Source: Lithodes maja (lineage: Eukaryota; Arthropoda; Malacostraca; Decapoda; Lithodidae). From it: 64,000 bases of DNA. Position 1 is the first letter of the stretch. Every line of letters starts with the position of its first letter. The position numbers and the translations under genes are program-made. Positions 1-10,753 of the stretch are shown here, one piece after another. The notes under the pieces are model-generated. The model had not been told where the DNA came from. It saw only the letters and a list, made by a program, of their open reading frames with translations, and did no database searches. The stretch spans positions 1 to 64,000 of the forward strand of contig JBAKBP010004427.1 in the NCBI GenBank assembly GCA_037953745.1. Reading direction: 5' to 3'.

Positions 1-2055
1 CTGTGCAGCATGTGAGGAGGTGTGTGGAGTGAGGAGAAGAGGGAGGGGAGTGAAAGGTACAGCATGGTGGACAGAAGAGGTAAGAATAGCTGTGGAAGAA
101 AAGAAGAAAGCATATAGAGAGTGGTTGGGTAGTAGAGGGAATGAAGATTTCGAGAGACAGAAACAAGCGAGGTACGTGGAGAGTAAGAGGGTGGTGAAGA
201 GAGTAGTGAAGGAAAGTAAGAGAAGAGTAGATGAGGAATTTGGAAGGAATCTGAGTGTAAAATAGAGGGAGAGTAAGAAACTGCTCTGGAAAGAAGTCAA
301 GAAAGTTAGGGAAGGTAGCAAGGGAAACAGTAAGGGTGTGAAAAATAAGAATGGGAGAATGCTAGCCGAGAAGCAAGAGAGACTCGAAAGATGGAGGGAG
401 TACTTCAGTGAGTTGCTAAATGTAAGGAATGAAGAGCCAGCAAACATAGCTGGATATGGTATGGGAGGGAGAAGAAGAGAAGTAGTGGAGGAGGAGGTGG
501 GGATCAGGAGGTCAGAAGTGTGGGAAGCCATGAAAAGAGTGAAGTTGAGGAAAGCACCAGGAACAAATGGAGTGTGTGGGGAAATGTTGAGGTATGGTGG
601 TGAGATAGTGATAGAATGGGTATGGAAAATGTGCAAACTAGCATGGGAGAAGGGGAGTGCACCCGATGACTGGAAGACTGGCATAATAGTCCCCCTATAT
701 AAGGGCAAAGGGGAAAGAGGAGTGTGTGGTAACCACCGAGGAATATGTCTTCTAAGCGTAGTAGGGAAGGTATACAGTAGGGTAGTGATTGAGAGAGTGA
801 GAGTGAGAACGGAGAAATGGATAGGCGACGAGCAGGGAGGTTTTAGGAAGGGAAGAGCATGTGTAGATCAGATTTTTACCCTGAATTGTGTTGTGGAGAA
901 GTATCTGGAGAAGAAACAAAAGGTGTATGTTGCCTTTATGGACTTGGAGAAGGCTTATGACAGAGTGGATAGAGAAGGTTTGTGGAAAGTACTTAGAATA
1001 TACGGAGTAGAGGGCAAGTTGCTGAAAGCAGTGAAGAGCATGTATGAGGGTGCAAAGGCGGCAGTATGTGTGGAGAGTGAGCAGAGCGAGTTCTTTGACC
1101 TGAATGTTGGTTTGAAACAGGGGTGTGTGATGTCCCCGTGGTTGTTTACTGTATATATGGATGGAGTCATGAAAGAAATACTATCAAGAGCAGTGGATGT
1201 TGGTGTATTGCTGAAAAGGGAGATAATTGAGTGGAAGCTACCTATACTGCTGTTTGCGGATGATACAGTTCTGATGAGTGATAATGAATGGGAGTTGCAG
1301 GGTCTGGTAAATGAGTTTGGAACAGTGTGTGAAAAACGGAATTTGAAGGTAAATGCGGGGAAGAGCAAGGTTATGGTCTTCGAAAGGGGTGAAGTCACAG
1401 AGTGTGAGGTGAAGCTGAACGGTCAGGCTATGGAGATCGTCAACTCTTTTAAGTATCTGGTCAGTGTGTTGAGTAAAGATGGGACTATGGATGAAGAAGT
1501 GCGGGAGAGGGTACAACAGGGGAAGAGGGTTGTAGGAACGCTAAAAGCAGTAACAAGAAATAGGGTGGTCAGTATGGAAGTGAAGAAGTCCTTGCATGAC
1601 AGTGTGGTAATCCCGACACTGACTTACGGAAGCGAAGCATGGACGTTGGTTGAGAGACTCAGACCAAGAGTGAGAGCAGTGGAAATGAATTACTTAAGGA
1701 GTGCGTGCGGAGTTACATGGAGGGATAGACAGACTAATGAGGAAGTAAGAAGGAGGTGTGGTGTGGAGGTAGATGTGCTGGAAAGTGTGAAAAGGAACAA
1801 CTTGAGATGGTTCGGCCATATGGAACGTATGGAAAGCGAGAGAATGACTAAGAGGGTGTACGAGAGCGAGGTGGAGGGACAGAGAGGGAGAGGTAGACCG
1901 AATGAGATGTGGAAGGATGGAGTGAGGAAGTACATGAACGAAGGCGGTGCTGGTTTGGGGGAGGGGCGTCGACTGACTGGGGACAGAGGTGGGGGCGGTT
2001 CGTTCATGGCCACCCCTTCGGGGATCACGGCGTCAGGCAATAGATAGATAGATAG
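1..2055 (+). mobile_element. RTE-like non-LTR retrotransposon, copy 1 (5' end outside window)
   Basis: LINE copy read on the plus strand. It enters the window already inside its coding region and ends in a (TAGA)n tail at about 2,041-2,055. The sequence to its right is the RNase H part of a minus-strand Gypsy element, so the LINE inserted into that element's coding sequence. The endings of the copies at 41,023-41,941, 43,303-44,240 and 13,758-15,084 are the same (a GGCAATAGATAGATAG-type end). A short tetranucleotide tail and this RT style fit the RTE clade; the clade name is from motif resemblance only. Confidence 0.85.
20..2047 (+). pseudogene. RTE-like ORF2 reverse transcriptase, one internal stop
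   Basis: Encodes the reverse transcriptase part of a LINE ORF2 polyprotein, which copies element RNA at a nicked target. The frame is open from the window edge except for a TAG at 263-265; the stretch before it and the stretch from 338 onward are in the same frame, so this is one gene with a single nonsense change. Visible RT motifs are MDLEKAYDRVDREGLW (motif A, catalytic Asp), GLKQGCVMSPWLF (motif B) and LLFADDTVLM (motif C, catalytic Asp-Asp). The C-terminal part has the SEAWTL and LRWFGHMERM blocks usual in this group. The endonuclease should lie upstream, outside the window. Apart from the stop it looks intact and young. Confidence 0.85.
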
Positions 2056-2586
2056 AACAGCTAGGGAGAAAGATATGGTGAAATCAGGGGCACGGATAAC
2101 TGGATAGTTAGATAGAATGTATTTGCTAGCACTGAAAACTTCCTCACATTCGGAGGACCACTCAAACTTTACATCCTTTCGGAGAAGATCTGTTAAAGGT
2201 GCTGTTAACCTTGTGAAATTTAGAATAAATCTCCTATAATATCCAATCATGCCTAAGTATCTTTGGATGTTTTTCTTATTTGTAGGCGTTGGGAAATTTA
2301 AAATTGACTCTACTTTAGCTTGAGGAGGTGCAACATGACCCTGTCCTACTGTATATCCAAGATATTGGACAGTACTCTTAATGAAAGTGCATTTCTTTAA
2401 GTTCACTACTAGATTTGCTTTAGCAAGGTTAGCAAAAAGCAATCTGATTTGTTGGAGATGTTCTTCCCACGTATGGGAAAAGAGGAGGATATCATCAATG
2501 TACACTACACATCCAGGTACCTCTTCAGTCACCAGATTCATTAGGCGCTGAAAGGTAGCTGGAGCGTTTTTCAGGCCACAAGGCAT
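2056..2586 (-). pseudogene. Gypsy RT C-terminal half and start of RNase H (element I)
   Basis: Starts at the RT motif B region (CGLKNAPATFQRLMN), then the catalytic YIDDIL of motif C, the LGYTVGQG and RYLGMIGYYRRF blocks, and the first part of RNase H (CEEVFSASKYIL). The coding sequence stops at the RTE insertion inside the block that reads FSLAV in this copy. The frame then runs on into antisense LINE sequence, which is not part of the protein. Between this piece and the upstream RT piece there are two in-frame stops and a frameshift (about 2,587-2,700). Both stops sit where the element IV relative has glutamine. Confidence 0.85.
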
Positions 2587-2686
2587 TACTTCACAGCAGA
2601 AGGCTTAATTATTTACCACAAAACATGAAATCTCCCTTGCTCGGGGAGTAAGAGGTACCTACCAATATCCTTTCATAAGGTCAATT

Positions 2687-4532
2687 TTACTTATAAAAAC
2701 TGGCTGTGCCAATCTGGTTAATACAATCATCAATCCGTGTCAGTGGATAGGTATCAATTTTTGTTACAGCATTGACTTGTCTGTAGTCCATGCAAAATCT
2801 ATAACTCCCGTCTGGCTTAGGCACAAGTGTGACCGGACTACTCCACTGGCTTAAGGCCCTAGTAATTAGTTCATTTGACAACATGAAATCTAATTCAACT
2901 TGCAGAATACTCCTGCGCTGTGGTGAGACAGGGTATGGGGATAATTTGATGGGTGCTGCATCCCCGACATCTATGGCATGCACGGCCAATGAGGTGAGCC
3001 CTGGAGTATCACGGAATACACTGGAAGACTGGCATAACACATGGATTAGTTGGTTAGCTTTCTCGGAGGGAAGATGACATAATTTTGTTGGTAATTCCCC
3101 CCATGCTACTGAATTACATTTAAAGTTTGATAGACCACTAGACAAGTCAAAGTCATTATCGGTACCTTCAGGATCTGGGACAGTCTGCTGCGAGATCTGT
3201 GGGTAAGGACTACGAACATCATCACCCGCACCAGGATGTCCACAGGTCCTTATTACTGCCACAGAAGGAGAATCTGGAGGAGAGGAGTCAGGGGCCCTAT
3301 GATAGGGGTTTAACATATTTATGTGAAATACTTGCTTAGGCTTCCTCCTGTCTGGGGTAGCCACTAAGTAGTCAGTAACACTCACCCTTTTTACTACTTT
3401 ATATGGGCCTCTAAACTTTGCTGATAAAGGTTGGCCAAAAAGGGGAATGAGAACCAAGACCTCATCACCGGGCTGAAACTCCCTCACACAGGCTCTTTTA
3501 TCGTACCATACTTTCATGGTGTTTTTAGACACTCTTAGATTCTGTGCTGCAAACTCGCACGAGGATCTCAACCGGGTTTTGAACTCTGACACATACTTTA
3601 GGAGATTTTGGTTCCCTTCCTGGCCAACTAGGCTGTCCTGCAATAGCTGCAAAGGGCCATGTACCTGGTGACCGAAAACTAGTTCATTGGGTGAGAAGCC
3701 CAGAGATTTAGTTGGAACCTCACGGGTGGCAAACAAAAGAAAAGGTACCCCCTTATCCCAATCACCTCCAGTTTCTTCACAATATTTTCTCAACATAGAT
3801 TTTAGAGTTTGATGGTATCGTTCGAGGACCCCTTGACTCTCTGGGTGGTAGGAGCTGGACTTCACATGGTCGATACCCAATTCCTTCAGGGACTGCTGAA
3901 ATATATTGGAAGTGAAATTTGTACCTTGATCACTTTGCACCTCATTGGGGAAACCCATTCTGGTGAAAAATGTTAGCAATTCCTTAATGACTGTTTGGGC
4001 TGAAGTATTTCTTAACGGTATAGCCTCTGGGTATCGAGTTGCCATGTCCATTATAGTTAACAAATATATATGTCCCTGGGATGTCTTTGGCAATGGACCA
4101 ACAATATCCACTATCACCCGAGTGAAAGGGTTCTCGAACACTGGCAAGGGCATCAGAGGATGTACAGGCACCGTTTGATTAGGTTTTCCTGTCATCTGGC
4201 AGGTGTGACACACTCTACAGAACTCGACTACATCTGCACGCATTTCTGGCCAGTGAAAGTGGGCTCTAATGCGATCTAGGGTTTTTCTCACCTAAGTGCC
4301 CTGCTAAGGGTATACTATGGGCAATTTCTAGTATATCTCTACAACAAGGTTTAGGAACGACTACCTGATGTACGTCCCATGCCCCGTCATCAATAGGTCT
4401 ATCTGGCGGTCTCCACCTACGCCATAAAACTCCTTTCTTCATATAAAAACATTCACCCTTCTCCTTCTCACTCTCCTCTTCACTCACGGCACTGGCAGCT
4501 AATTCCTTACACTCACAGTCATCTCGCTGCAA
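2687..4532 (-). pseudogene. Integrase followed by RT N-terminus (element I)
   Basis: One frame (2,687-4,291) carries the integrase core and then the start of RT, which proves the integrase-first order. Integrase: HHCC-type zinc region ending in CRVCHTCQMTGKPNQ, first Asp in VDIVGPLP, second Asp in VQSDQGTNFTS, Glu in YHPESQGVLERYH, giving a D,D,E catalytic triad. RT starts with SQWSSPVTLVPKPDGS and CMDYRQVNAV, the fingers region. The short upstream piece 4,266-4,532 carries the integrase N-terminus (LAGHLG) and is split off by a two-base loss compared with element IV. Confidence 0.87.
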
Positions 4533-4534
4533 CT

Positions 4535-5470
4535 CTACCAGACCACTAGGACAATTAGGAGGGTTTCATGATCATTTGGCTCAAGGTTAGCCATAAAAGT
4601 GTCAGAAAGATCTACTACAGTCTTCACATCAGGCACAGTTAGAGCATCATTCACTACTCTTACATCCCTTCTATCTACTTTCACAGTTGGTACCATTATA
4701 TCTGAGGGAACCGCTACTTGAGACATAGATCGAGTGACAGCACACACTGGGAAAACCTTTGGCATCTCCTTTTTGAGCTCACCGGTCAGTGGCTCGTCAA
4801 CAGGGGAAAGTGACAAAACGGGGTCTGGTCGGACCCTCTCACCAGCCACATTATTCCCCAAAAGGAGTGTTACCCCAGGCACAGGGATATCCTGAGACCT
4901 ACACAAAGCTATACAGGCTTCACCCTTCAGCAAATCACACTCAATCTCTCCATTCACCAAGTAAGCAGAAAATTTACCTCCAGCACCTCTCATTATTACT
5001 GATTCGCTAGTTGGGCATTCAGAATAAGGATTCACCATGAGGGTGCTAATAGAACCAGTATCTCTCAAAATGTTTACTTCATGTACACAACCATTTAATT
5101 TCACACATCCAGATGAAATAAAGGGACGGTAGTTATCCTGGACTGATGGGGATACTAAGACAGGCTTATCCCTTGCGGGTTGCACCACACACGCTACTAC
5201 ACCATTTCCTGTCTGATTTACGTTAACTAGGTACTCCTGCGGTTGGGAGTCCTGCTTCAAAGGCACATTTGGGTAGTTTTGGTTATTTGGAGAGGCAGTT
5301 ACTGCGGCTACTGTCGGCTCCGATCTCTCGGCTCTCTCCTTGGCCCAACATTGATAAGCTAAGTGGCCTCTCTTGCCACAATAAGTACATACTTCCTGGG
5401 ATACACTCCCCTTATAAGCATTATTATTATTGGTTTGGGCCCCACCTCTGTTACCATTACCAGGAGTCAC
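4535..5470 (-). pseudogene. Gag zinc knuckle and aspartic protease (element I)
   Basis: Contains a CCHC nucleocapsid knuckle, CTYCGKRGHLAYQCW, near the start, and a retropepsin-like active site, LRDTGSISTL, about 135 residues in. It is followed by a protease flap-like stretch and VTLLLGNNVAG. The protease would cut the Gag-Pol polyprotein inside the particle. The C-terminus runs out of frame at DHETLL compared with the homologous DHETPPNCP in element IV, consistent with a one-base loss. The boundary to the upstream gag frame is another frameshift near 5,475. Confidence 0.82.
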
Positions 5471-5474
5471 ATTC

Positions 5475-6563
5475 TTAGTTGGGGGAGCAGGTTTTGTTTG
5501 GCTGGCATGGATGGATAGACATTACAGGCTTTTGCGAGGAGTGATTAGATTTATCAGATTTGTGATTGGAGAACTTATTATCATAGGGCTTTTTCCCACG
5601 AAATTTGTTGTTTAGTACATACGTATCAGCCATGTCTGCAGCTTCGGCAAGAGTTTCTACCTTTTTCCCTCTCATATGACAGGCTACAGATGAATCTATC
5701 TTCCATAGGAAGTTCTCAAACAAGATTAACTCTTTCAGACCCTTAAAATCAGTGACATTTTTACTTGTTAGCCAGTTATTTAAAGCTTTGTTCATGGTCC
5801 TGGCAAACACCATATGAGTTTCCTCAAATTTGTTATGAGTCTTTCTGAAAGTCTGTCTATATGCTTCAGGCAGTAGTTGGTAAGTTATTAGAATGGCTGC
5901 TTTGAGACGGTCATAGTCTTGCTGAACCTCAGACTCTACTGAAATGTACGTTTCCCGACCTTGTCCTGTCAACACCGTTTGCAACATAAATGGCCACCGA
6001 TCTCTCGTCCAACCCATTCCCGCAGCAACTTCCTCGAACAAAACAAAAAAGTCCTGAACATTATCCTCAGTGAATGGGGGAATCACACAAGTCATTGTTA
6101 ATCCCGGAGGGGGAGCAATCACAGGAGCATTCGGATTATTTTGGGCCGTTAATTGGGCCATGCGATATTGATGGTCTAGCTGGGTTTGTTGGGACTGCAT
6201 ATTTACCTGTGCCTGATCTTGCTGTGCCTGCCGCTGAGAGTTTGTTTGGGCAGCATTTAACCTAGCTAGCTCTAGGTACTGTTCAGGTGTAAATCCCTCG
6301 GGTAAATGTTCACCAAATCGCATAGTATGACTGAATCCCCCACCCACTGCTCCGTCACGCTCACTGCCCTCGGTGTCATGAATCCCAAATAATTCGGATT
6401 TTATGCACTGTGCCATTTCGGGCTTTGTCATGTCTGAGACAGTCAACTGCAAAAATGAGGCTAGCACTTTTAATTTGTCTTTTGACAGGAGATCGATATC
6501 ACCGGCTGTGGGTATTGACTCTAGAAAAATCTTAACATCTTCGTTATTAATTAAATTAGGCAT
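5475..6563 (-). CDS. Gag N-terminal and capsid-like region (element I)
   Basis: An open frame of 362 codons, starting with Met at 6,561-6,563, 54 bases inside the presumed primer-binding site. It has a SAP-like short helical start, a glutamine-rich middle (QRQAQQDQAQVNMQSQQTQ) and a capsid-like segment (WTRDRWPFMLQTVLTGQGRETY). That segment aligns in style with family B gag (WPEEKWAALVSSRLTGKGLKAY). It is expected to form the virus-like particle shell. The frame shifts near its end, just before the zinc-knuckle frame. Confidence 0.78.
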   Translation of the reverse strand: MPNLINNEDVKIFLESIPTAGDIDLLSKDKLKVLASFLQLTVSDMTKPEMAQCIKSELFGIHDTEGSERDGAVGGGFSHTMRFGEHLPEGFTPEQYLELARLNAAQTNSQRQAQQDQAQVNMQSQQTQLDHQYRMAQLTAQNNPNAPVIAPPPGLTMTCVIPPFTEDNVQDFFVLFEEVAAGMGWTRDRWPFMLQTVLTGQGRETYISVESEVQQDYDRLKAAILITYQLLPEAYRQTFRKTHNKFEETHMVFARTMNKALNNWLTSKNVTDFKGLKELILFENFLWKIDSSVACHMRGKKVETLAEAADMADTYVLNNKFRGKKPYDNKFSNHKSDKSNHSSQKPVMSIHPCQPNKTCSPN

Positions 6564-6616
6564 GATGACAGTGATATGGATAGGAACTTAATGAAACTTA
6601 TACAAAACGAATCCTG

Positions 6617-6628
6617 GCAAGGTTGCCA
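6617..6628 (-). other. Putative primer-binding site of element I
   Basis: On the minus strand, TGGCAACCTTGC begins six bases after the LTR end ...ACGTAACA. A TGG start is expected from pairing with a tRNA 3' CCA end. The family B element has the closely similar TGGCGACCTTGC at the same place. The tRNA is not identified. Confidence 0.6.
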
Positions 6629-6634
6629 GTTATA

Positions 6635-6763
6635 TGTTACGTATCTTGATTTAAAAGTGGTTAACTAAATAAAACTTGATAGTACAGACAATATGAAAGG
6701 TCATCAAACAGCTGAAGGCCAATAGAACTTAAAATATAAAAGTTAGTTCTATTGTTACTTGCT
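6635..6763 (-). repeat. LTR fragment of element I (inner edge)
   Basis: Begins TGTTACGTATC at the LTR edge and is about 130 bp long before it runs into LINE sequence. The same sequence recurs at about 8,116-8,204 plus 9,335 onward, and more distantly at 50,452 onward (the LTR of element IV). So the LTR was broken or duplicated here. Confidence 0.75.
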
Positions 6764-6769
6764 GTTACG

Positions 6770-7410
6770 TGACTGTCAGGCAATTCGATGAATGCCTCAC
6801 CTGTTCTTCTAACTTCGCTGAGACCTACGATATCCCATTTAACGCTTTTCAATTCCTTGAAGAGAATAGCCAAGTTTGCTTCAGTGGTAAAGGTTCGGAC
6901 AGTGTACGTTCCAAGGGTCAAATTCCAAAGGCGGCCTGTTTGTCTCCAGAGATTCTTAGCACCCCCTGCTCTGGAGCAGGTCTGACTGCCGCCATGGTCA
7001 GTTGTTTCAGAGCTGCTTGGAATTTAGGGACATTGGTTTGTTGTGCTTGTCATAGTGGTTGTTTGGAAGGGCTAAGCCATGTGACTCACTGCGCTGGCTT
7101 AGGACGTGTTGGTGAGCTGGAACACTTTTAATCGGATCCCTAACATTGAACCTGCCTATCATGGTTGGACCTGAGCTAGTATAGCTTCGCTGATCATGGG
7201 GATGCTCGAGTCTCTTCGCCTCCGTAAGGCAGCATTCCTCGAAGATATTAGGCTTTACGATCATGCTATGGGTTTGTGATCAGAGTTGTCCTTCTCCAAG
7301 GTTAGTTGCTGTCCAAAGCTTACAGTCTAGCCTGCTAGAGTTTTTGATCAGGGTTTTCTTTCCCCTAGACAGGTTGCCTACCTTGGATTAAGAACCCTAG
7401 CTGTCTGCGC
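6770..7410 (-). pseudogene. RTE LINE 5' fragment with endonuclease N-terminus
   Basis: The minus-strand frame from 6,921 reads TLGTYTVRTFTTEANL and then KWDIVGLSEVRRTGE. This is the start of the AP-type endonuclease of RTE elements, with the catalytic Glu in LSEVRR. It is cut after about 60 residues, where LTR sequence resumes. Sequence upstream to about 7,410 is probably the element's 5' leader, judged by position only. It lies within the broken LTR of element I. Confidence 0.7.
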
Positions 7411-8027
7411 ATATATATCATCATCATCATCATCATCGTCATCAGTTCTTTACACTCATATAAGTCTATACCCATACTCTATTTTATTAACGCCTTACGA
7501 GCGGGCCCGTCAGTAACTTCTACTACCTGCCAAGCGGGTGGTTTTACCCTAAACGAGCTTATTTCAGTGCTCTTTTTCAAGCATATACAAGAGCCAGAAC
7601 GTAATACAATTATGTATCCGTGAAAGGGCGATAATTGAGCTTGCCAATGACACCAGAACCATTCTTCTACGACCACGCATTCTCTTGCAACGATCGTGCA
7701 AGACGAAGGAAAAATTCCTAAAATACGGTAATTTCCTTACATAATTCCCTGTGTAGCGAGGTAGTGAGTGTGGATGTGTGTGGAGGGGACGTCAGTTGCC
7801 GCGCGGGACCCGTGCCAAACGGTCAGAGCCGACCTACGCTCCTAACACCGCTCGTCTCTCTCTCAGAGCCAATTATCGCCCAAAATTGCACACCGCTTAA
7901 GTCGGTCCCCGTCACATAGTCCTTTCTTCTATAGACTGACTTAAGTCCGGTCCCGCCAGTTAAGGGTTAATATATATACATATACATATATATACATATA
8001 GACATATAGTGTATACACTTATACATA

Positions 8028-8087
<60 letters not shown>

Positions 8088-8115
8088 TATATATTTATAC
8101 ATATATATATATATA
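7411..8115. other. Unrecognised stretch with ATC and TA microsatellites
   Basis: A short (ATC)n run lies at about 7,418-7,442. The part to about 7,965 has no frame or motif I recognise. From 7,970 to 8,115 it is AT-rich with a (TA)n tract at about 8,032-8,086. No gene is supported. Confidence 0.6.
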
Positions 8116-8204
8116 TTTACGTATATTTATTTAAAAGTGGTTAACTAAATAAAACTCGATAGTACAGACAATATGAAAGGGTATCAAACAGCTGAGGGCC
8201 AATA

Positions 8205-9334
8205 CCTAATTCCTAATACCGATCCCCCAGGGATCGGTATTAGGTCCCCTGTTGTTTCTTATATACATAAATGACCTAGATTTAGGTATAACTAGTAGGA
8301 TAAGTAAATTCGCAGACGATACTAAAATGGGGAGATCAATTGATTCAGATAGCGATATAGAGTGCCTCCAAAGGGATGTAGATACCTTACATGAATGGTC
8401 AGTAAATTGGCAGATGAAGTTTAACATTGACAAATGCAAGGTATTAAAGATAGGGAAGATGCAAACAAATGTTAAATATAAACTAGCCAATTTAGAATTA
8501 GAAAATTCAGACTGCGAGAAAGATCTAGGTGTGTTTGTTAGCAATGATTTGAAGCCTAGAAAACAGTGTATAGGCGTTCGTAATAACAGGATTCTCGGGT
8601 TCATCTCTAGGAGTGTGAGTAACAGAACTGCTGATGTTATCTTAAAACTTTACTTGTCATTAGTGAGACCCCATATGGATTATGCTGTCCAATTTTGGTG
8701 TCCTTATTACAGAATGGACATAGATTCATTGGAGAGAGTACAGCGTAGAATGACAAAAATGATCCATAATATTAGAAATCTTCCGTATGAAGAAAGGTTG
8801 AAGAAATTAGGTTTACATTCGTTAGAGAGACGCAGAGTTAGAGGGGATATGATAGAGGTGTTCAAGTGGGTTAGTGGGATTAACAAAGGGGACATGACAA
8901 ATGTACTAAAGCTCAGTGATAGCAAAAGAACTCGTACCAATGGTTTCAAATTAGATAAATTTCGTTTCAGAAAAGATATAGGCAAATATTGGTTTGGTAA
9001 CAGAGTTGTAGATGGGTGGAATGGACTACCAAGTGCTATAGTGGGATCTAAAACTGTAGGGAGCTTTAAGATAAAATTGGATAAGCATATGGACGAGAAG
9101 AGTTGGGTGTGAAGGGGGATCAGCCGGGTTGGGCCAATCAGCGCTCTGCAGACCCCATAATCCTGCGTTAATCTCTAACCGTTTTGGTAAGATGATCCTC
9201 AGGGTATTAGAGTGTTGAGCCTATAATTGGGCTTTGTAATTGATTTGGGGTTGTGTGGGACAGGGATCTGCCTTGCTTAGGCCAATCGGCTTTCTGCAGA
9301 CTCACATTTTCTTATGTTCTTATGTTCTTATGTT
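8205..9334 (+). mobile_element. CR1-like LINE, 5'-truncated copy A
   Basis: Inserted into the family A LTR with a 5-bp direct repeat CAATA at 8,200-8,204 and 9,335-9,339. It ends in octamer repeats of TTCTTATG, the kind of 3' end typical of CR1. The insert begins with a 15-base inverted repeat of its own next bases (CCTAATACCGATCCC against GGGATCGGTATTAGG). Confidence 0.88.
8252..9112 (+). CDS. CR1-like RT C-terminal part, open frame
   Basis: An open frame of 286 codons from just after RT motif B to the natural ORF2 end (MDEKSWV). It contains motif C, SKFADDTKMG, the CKVLKIG and LGVFVSNDLKPR blocks, LVRPHMDYAVQFWCPYY, and the C-terminal basic domain ending in FKIKLDKHMDEK. It is a truncated copy without endonuclease or RT fingers, so it is not functional alone. 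The 8,252 Met is inside the RT and is not a real start. Confidence 0.82.
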   Translation: MFLIYINDLDLGITSRISKFADDTKMGRSIDSDSDIECLQRDVDTLHEWSVNWQMKFNIDKCKVLKIGKMQTNVKYKLANLELENSDCEKDLGVFVSNDLKPRKQCIGVRNNRILGFISRSVSNRTADVILKLYLSLVRPHMDYAVQFWCPYYRMDIDSLERVQRRMTKMIHNIRNLPYEERLKKLGLHSLERRRVRGDMIEVFKWVSGINKGDMTNVLKLSDSKRTRTNGFKLDKFRFRKDIGKYWFGNRVVDGWNGLPSAIVGSKTVGSFKIKLDKHMDEKSWV

Positions 9335-10507
9335 CAATAGAACTTAAAATATAGAAGTTAATTCTGTTGTTACTTGCTTTCCTTTAGCGGTTGGGACAGT
9401 TATCCTTTTTACTCTGATACACTTCAATTAGATTAAATCAGGAAACTATTTAAAGTTATATTGAATTATTTTAATGTTTAATATTAGGTAGGCTACTAAT
9501 TACGAATAGAGAATAGCTTGGTATGTAAGTAAGGACTTTTAAGCAATTATAAACTAATTAATCTGGATTATCCTTAAAGTCAGAATATTATTAAGATCTT
9601 TTTAAACTGTATATATACTTAATTTAGTTTGTTAACCCTTTAAATATTATGTTTTACTCTTTTTCTCTTAAGTCGTTATTCAGTTAATCATTGTCCTCTG
9701 TGCGTATTGTAAATCATTATTATTATCATTATTAGGTTAGCCAATTAGTTATTCTTATTCTTTGCAAGACTTTTACTGAATCAATATAATAGATCAGGGA
9801 ATATATAAAGTCACATGTTAAATGGAATTGTCTTTATAAAATAAATAAAGTATTTAACAATTAAACAAAATAATAAGTAATGAAAGAAATTTATATTATA
9901 AGATTTCAGGATCGTTTTGTATTCGTTCTGATTTCACTTAAAGTATAAAATGAAGGTATACCTTAGTAGGCTTAAGTCACAATATAATTTATAGGACTTT
10001 TTACAATGCTTAATTACTAATCACAAAATTATATCTAATCACAAAAGTAAACACCAATCCAAACTATATGTCTCTCCAATCACAAAATCTTAAATCAAAT
10101 GAGGCTATGTTTCCGACATACCTCTGGTTAATTAACAGTCACGGGTTTCCTACCGGGTAGAGGTGACTAGCATACGCCCTACAAATAAAATAAGATAAGC
10201 CCTATACAATAATTATACAAGCCTGGTCTTCTCCATGCCACTCTTTACTCTCCACAGCTCAGAATGCAACTAAATTGATCTATCAAATATCTGTCCTTAT
10301 ATACGAGTCCATCACCACACAAATCCAATCAGAGCTTGATTCAGGGGTTACGTCATCAGGTTCAAGGTGCCTAATCCAATCCGATTGCAGGCAGGTTGTG
10401 TGGGCCAATTACAGACGAGAACAGGTAAGCGAGGCAGCATGAGTGGCGAGACAGGAGGGAGAAGAGGGCTGGTTCCGCGCCACCTCAAGCCCCTTATAGA
10501 GTCGTTT

Positions 10508-10525
10508 CCCCCCCCCCCCCCCCCC
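10508..10525 (+). repeat. Poly-C tract
   Basis: Eighteen consecutive C residues, followed by a CT-rich run at about 10,562-10,576. Confidence 0.9.
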
Positions 10526-10671
10526 TATACTGTGGAATGTGATGATAGTCACTAGGCCAGCGCTCTCTCTCTCTCGTCATGTATGCAGGGGTTGTAGGTA
10601 AAAAGAAAGAGAGAATCTTGGCACGAGGTTGCTGCACAGTCATGTTCAATAGCTTGGTCTCTCCAGCTGTT

Positions 10672-10753
<82 letters not shown>

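Larger units (their letters stand above)
2056..6634 (-). mobile_element. Gmr1-like Ty3/Gypsy element I, internal region (family A)
   Basis: Minus-strand LTR retrotransposon with the order gag, CCHC zinc knuckle, protease, integrase, RT, RNase H. Integrase precedes RT, unlike ordinary Gypsy elements. The left (3') end is cut by the RTE insertion at about 2,055, so the RNase H C-terminus and 3' LTR are not seen. The right end is a primer-binding-like site followed by an LTR edge at 6,635. The reading frame is broken by several small indels and stops, so this copy cannot be autonomous. A better preserved relative is at 50,452-56,072. Confidence 0.88.
8116..10500 (-). repeat. Second family A LTR copy, split by a CR1 LINE
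   Basis: The sequence matching the LTR edge resumes at about 8,116, stops at 8,204 and continues at 9,335 after a CR1 insertion. From there it parallels the element IV LTR at 50,600 onward (for example the GTTGCTTCCTTTCCTTTTGG region). It includes a TATATA-type motif read on the minus strand near 10,297. The outer edge could not be fixed, so 10,500 is approximate. Confidence 0.6.

Noticed and set aside
955..1516. Antisense frames of 147 and 92 codons
   Set aside because: They are shadows of the RTE reverse transcriptase on the other strand and recur wherever that LINE occurs.
2687..4291. Classification as Ty1/Copia because integrase precedes RT
   Set aside because: RT motifs (GLKNAPATFQ, YIDD followed by I(L/I)), the RNase H type and the integrase motifs are Ty3/Gypsy-like; only the order is Copia-like.
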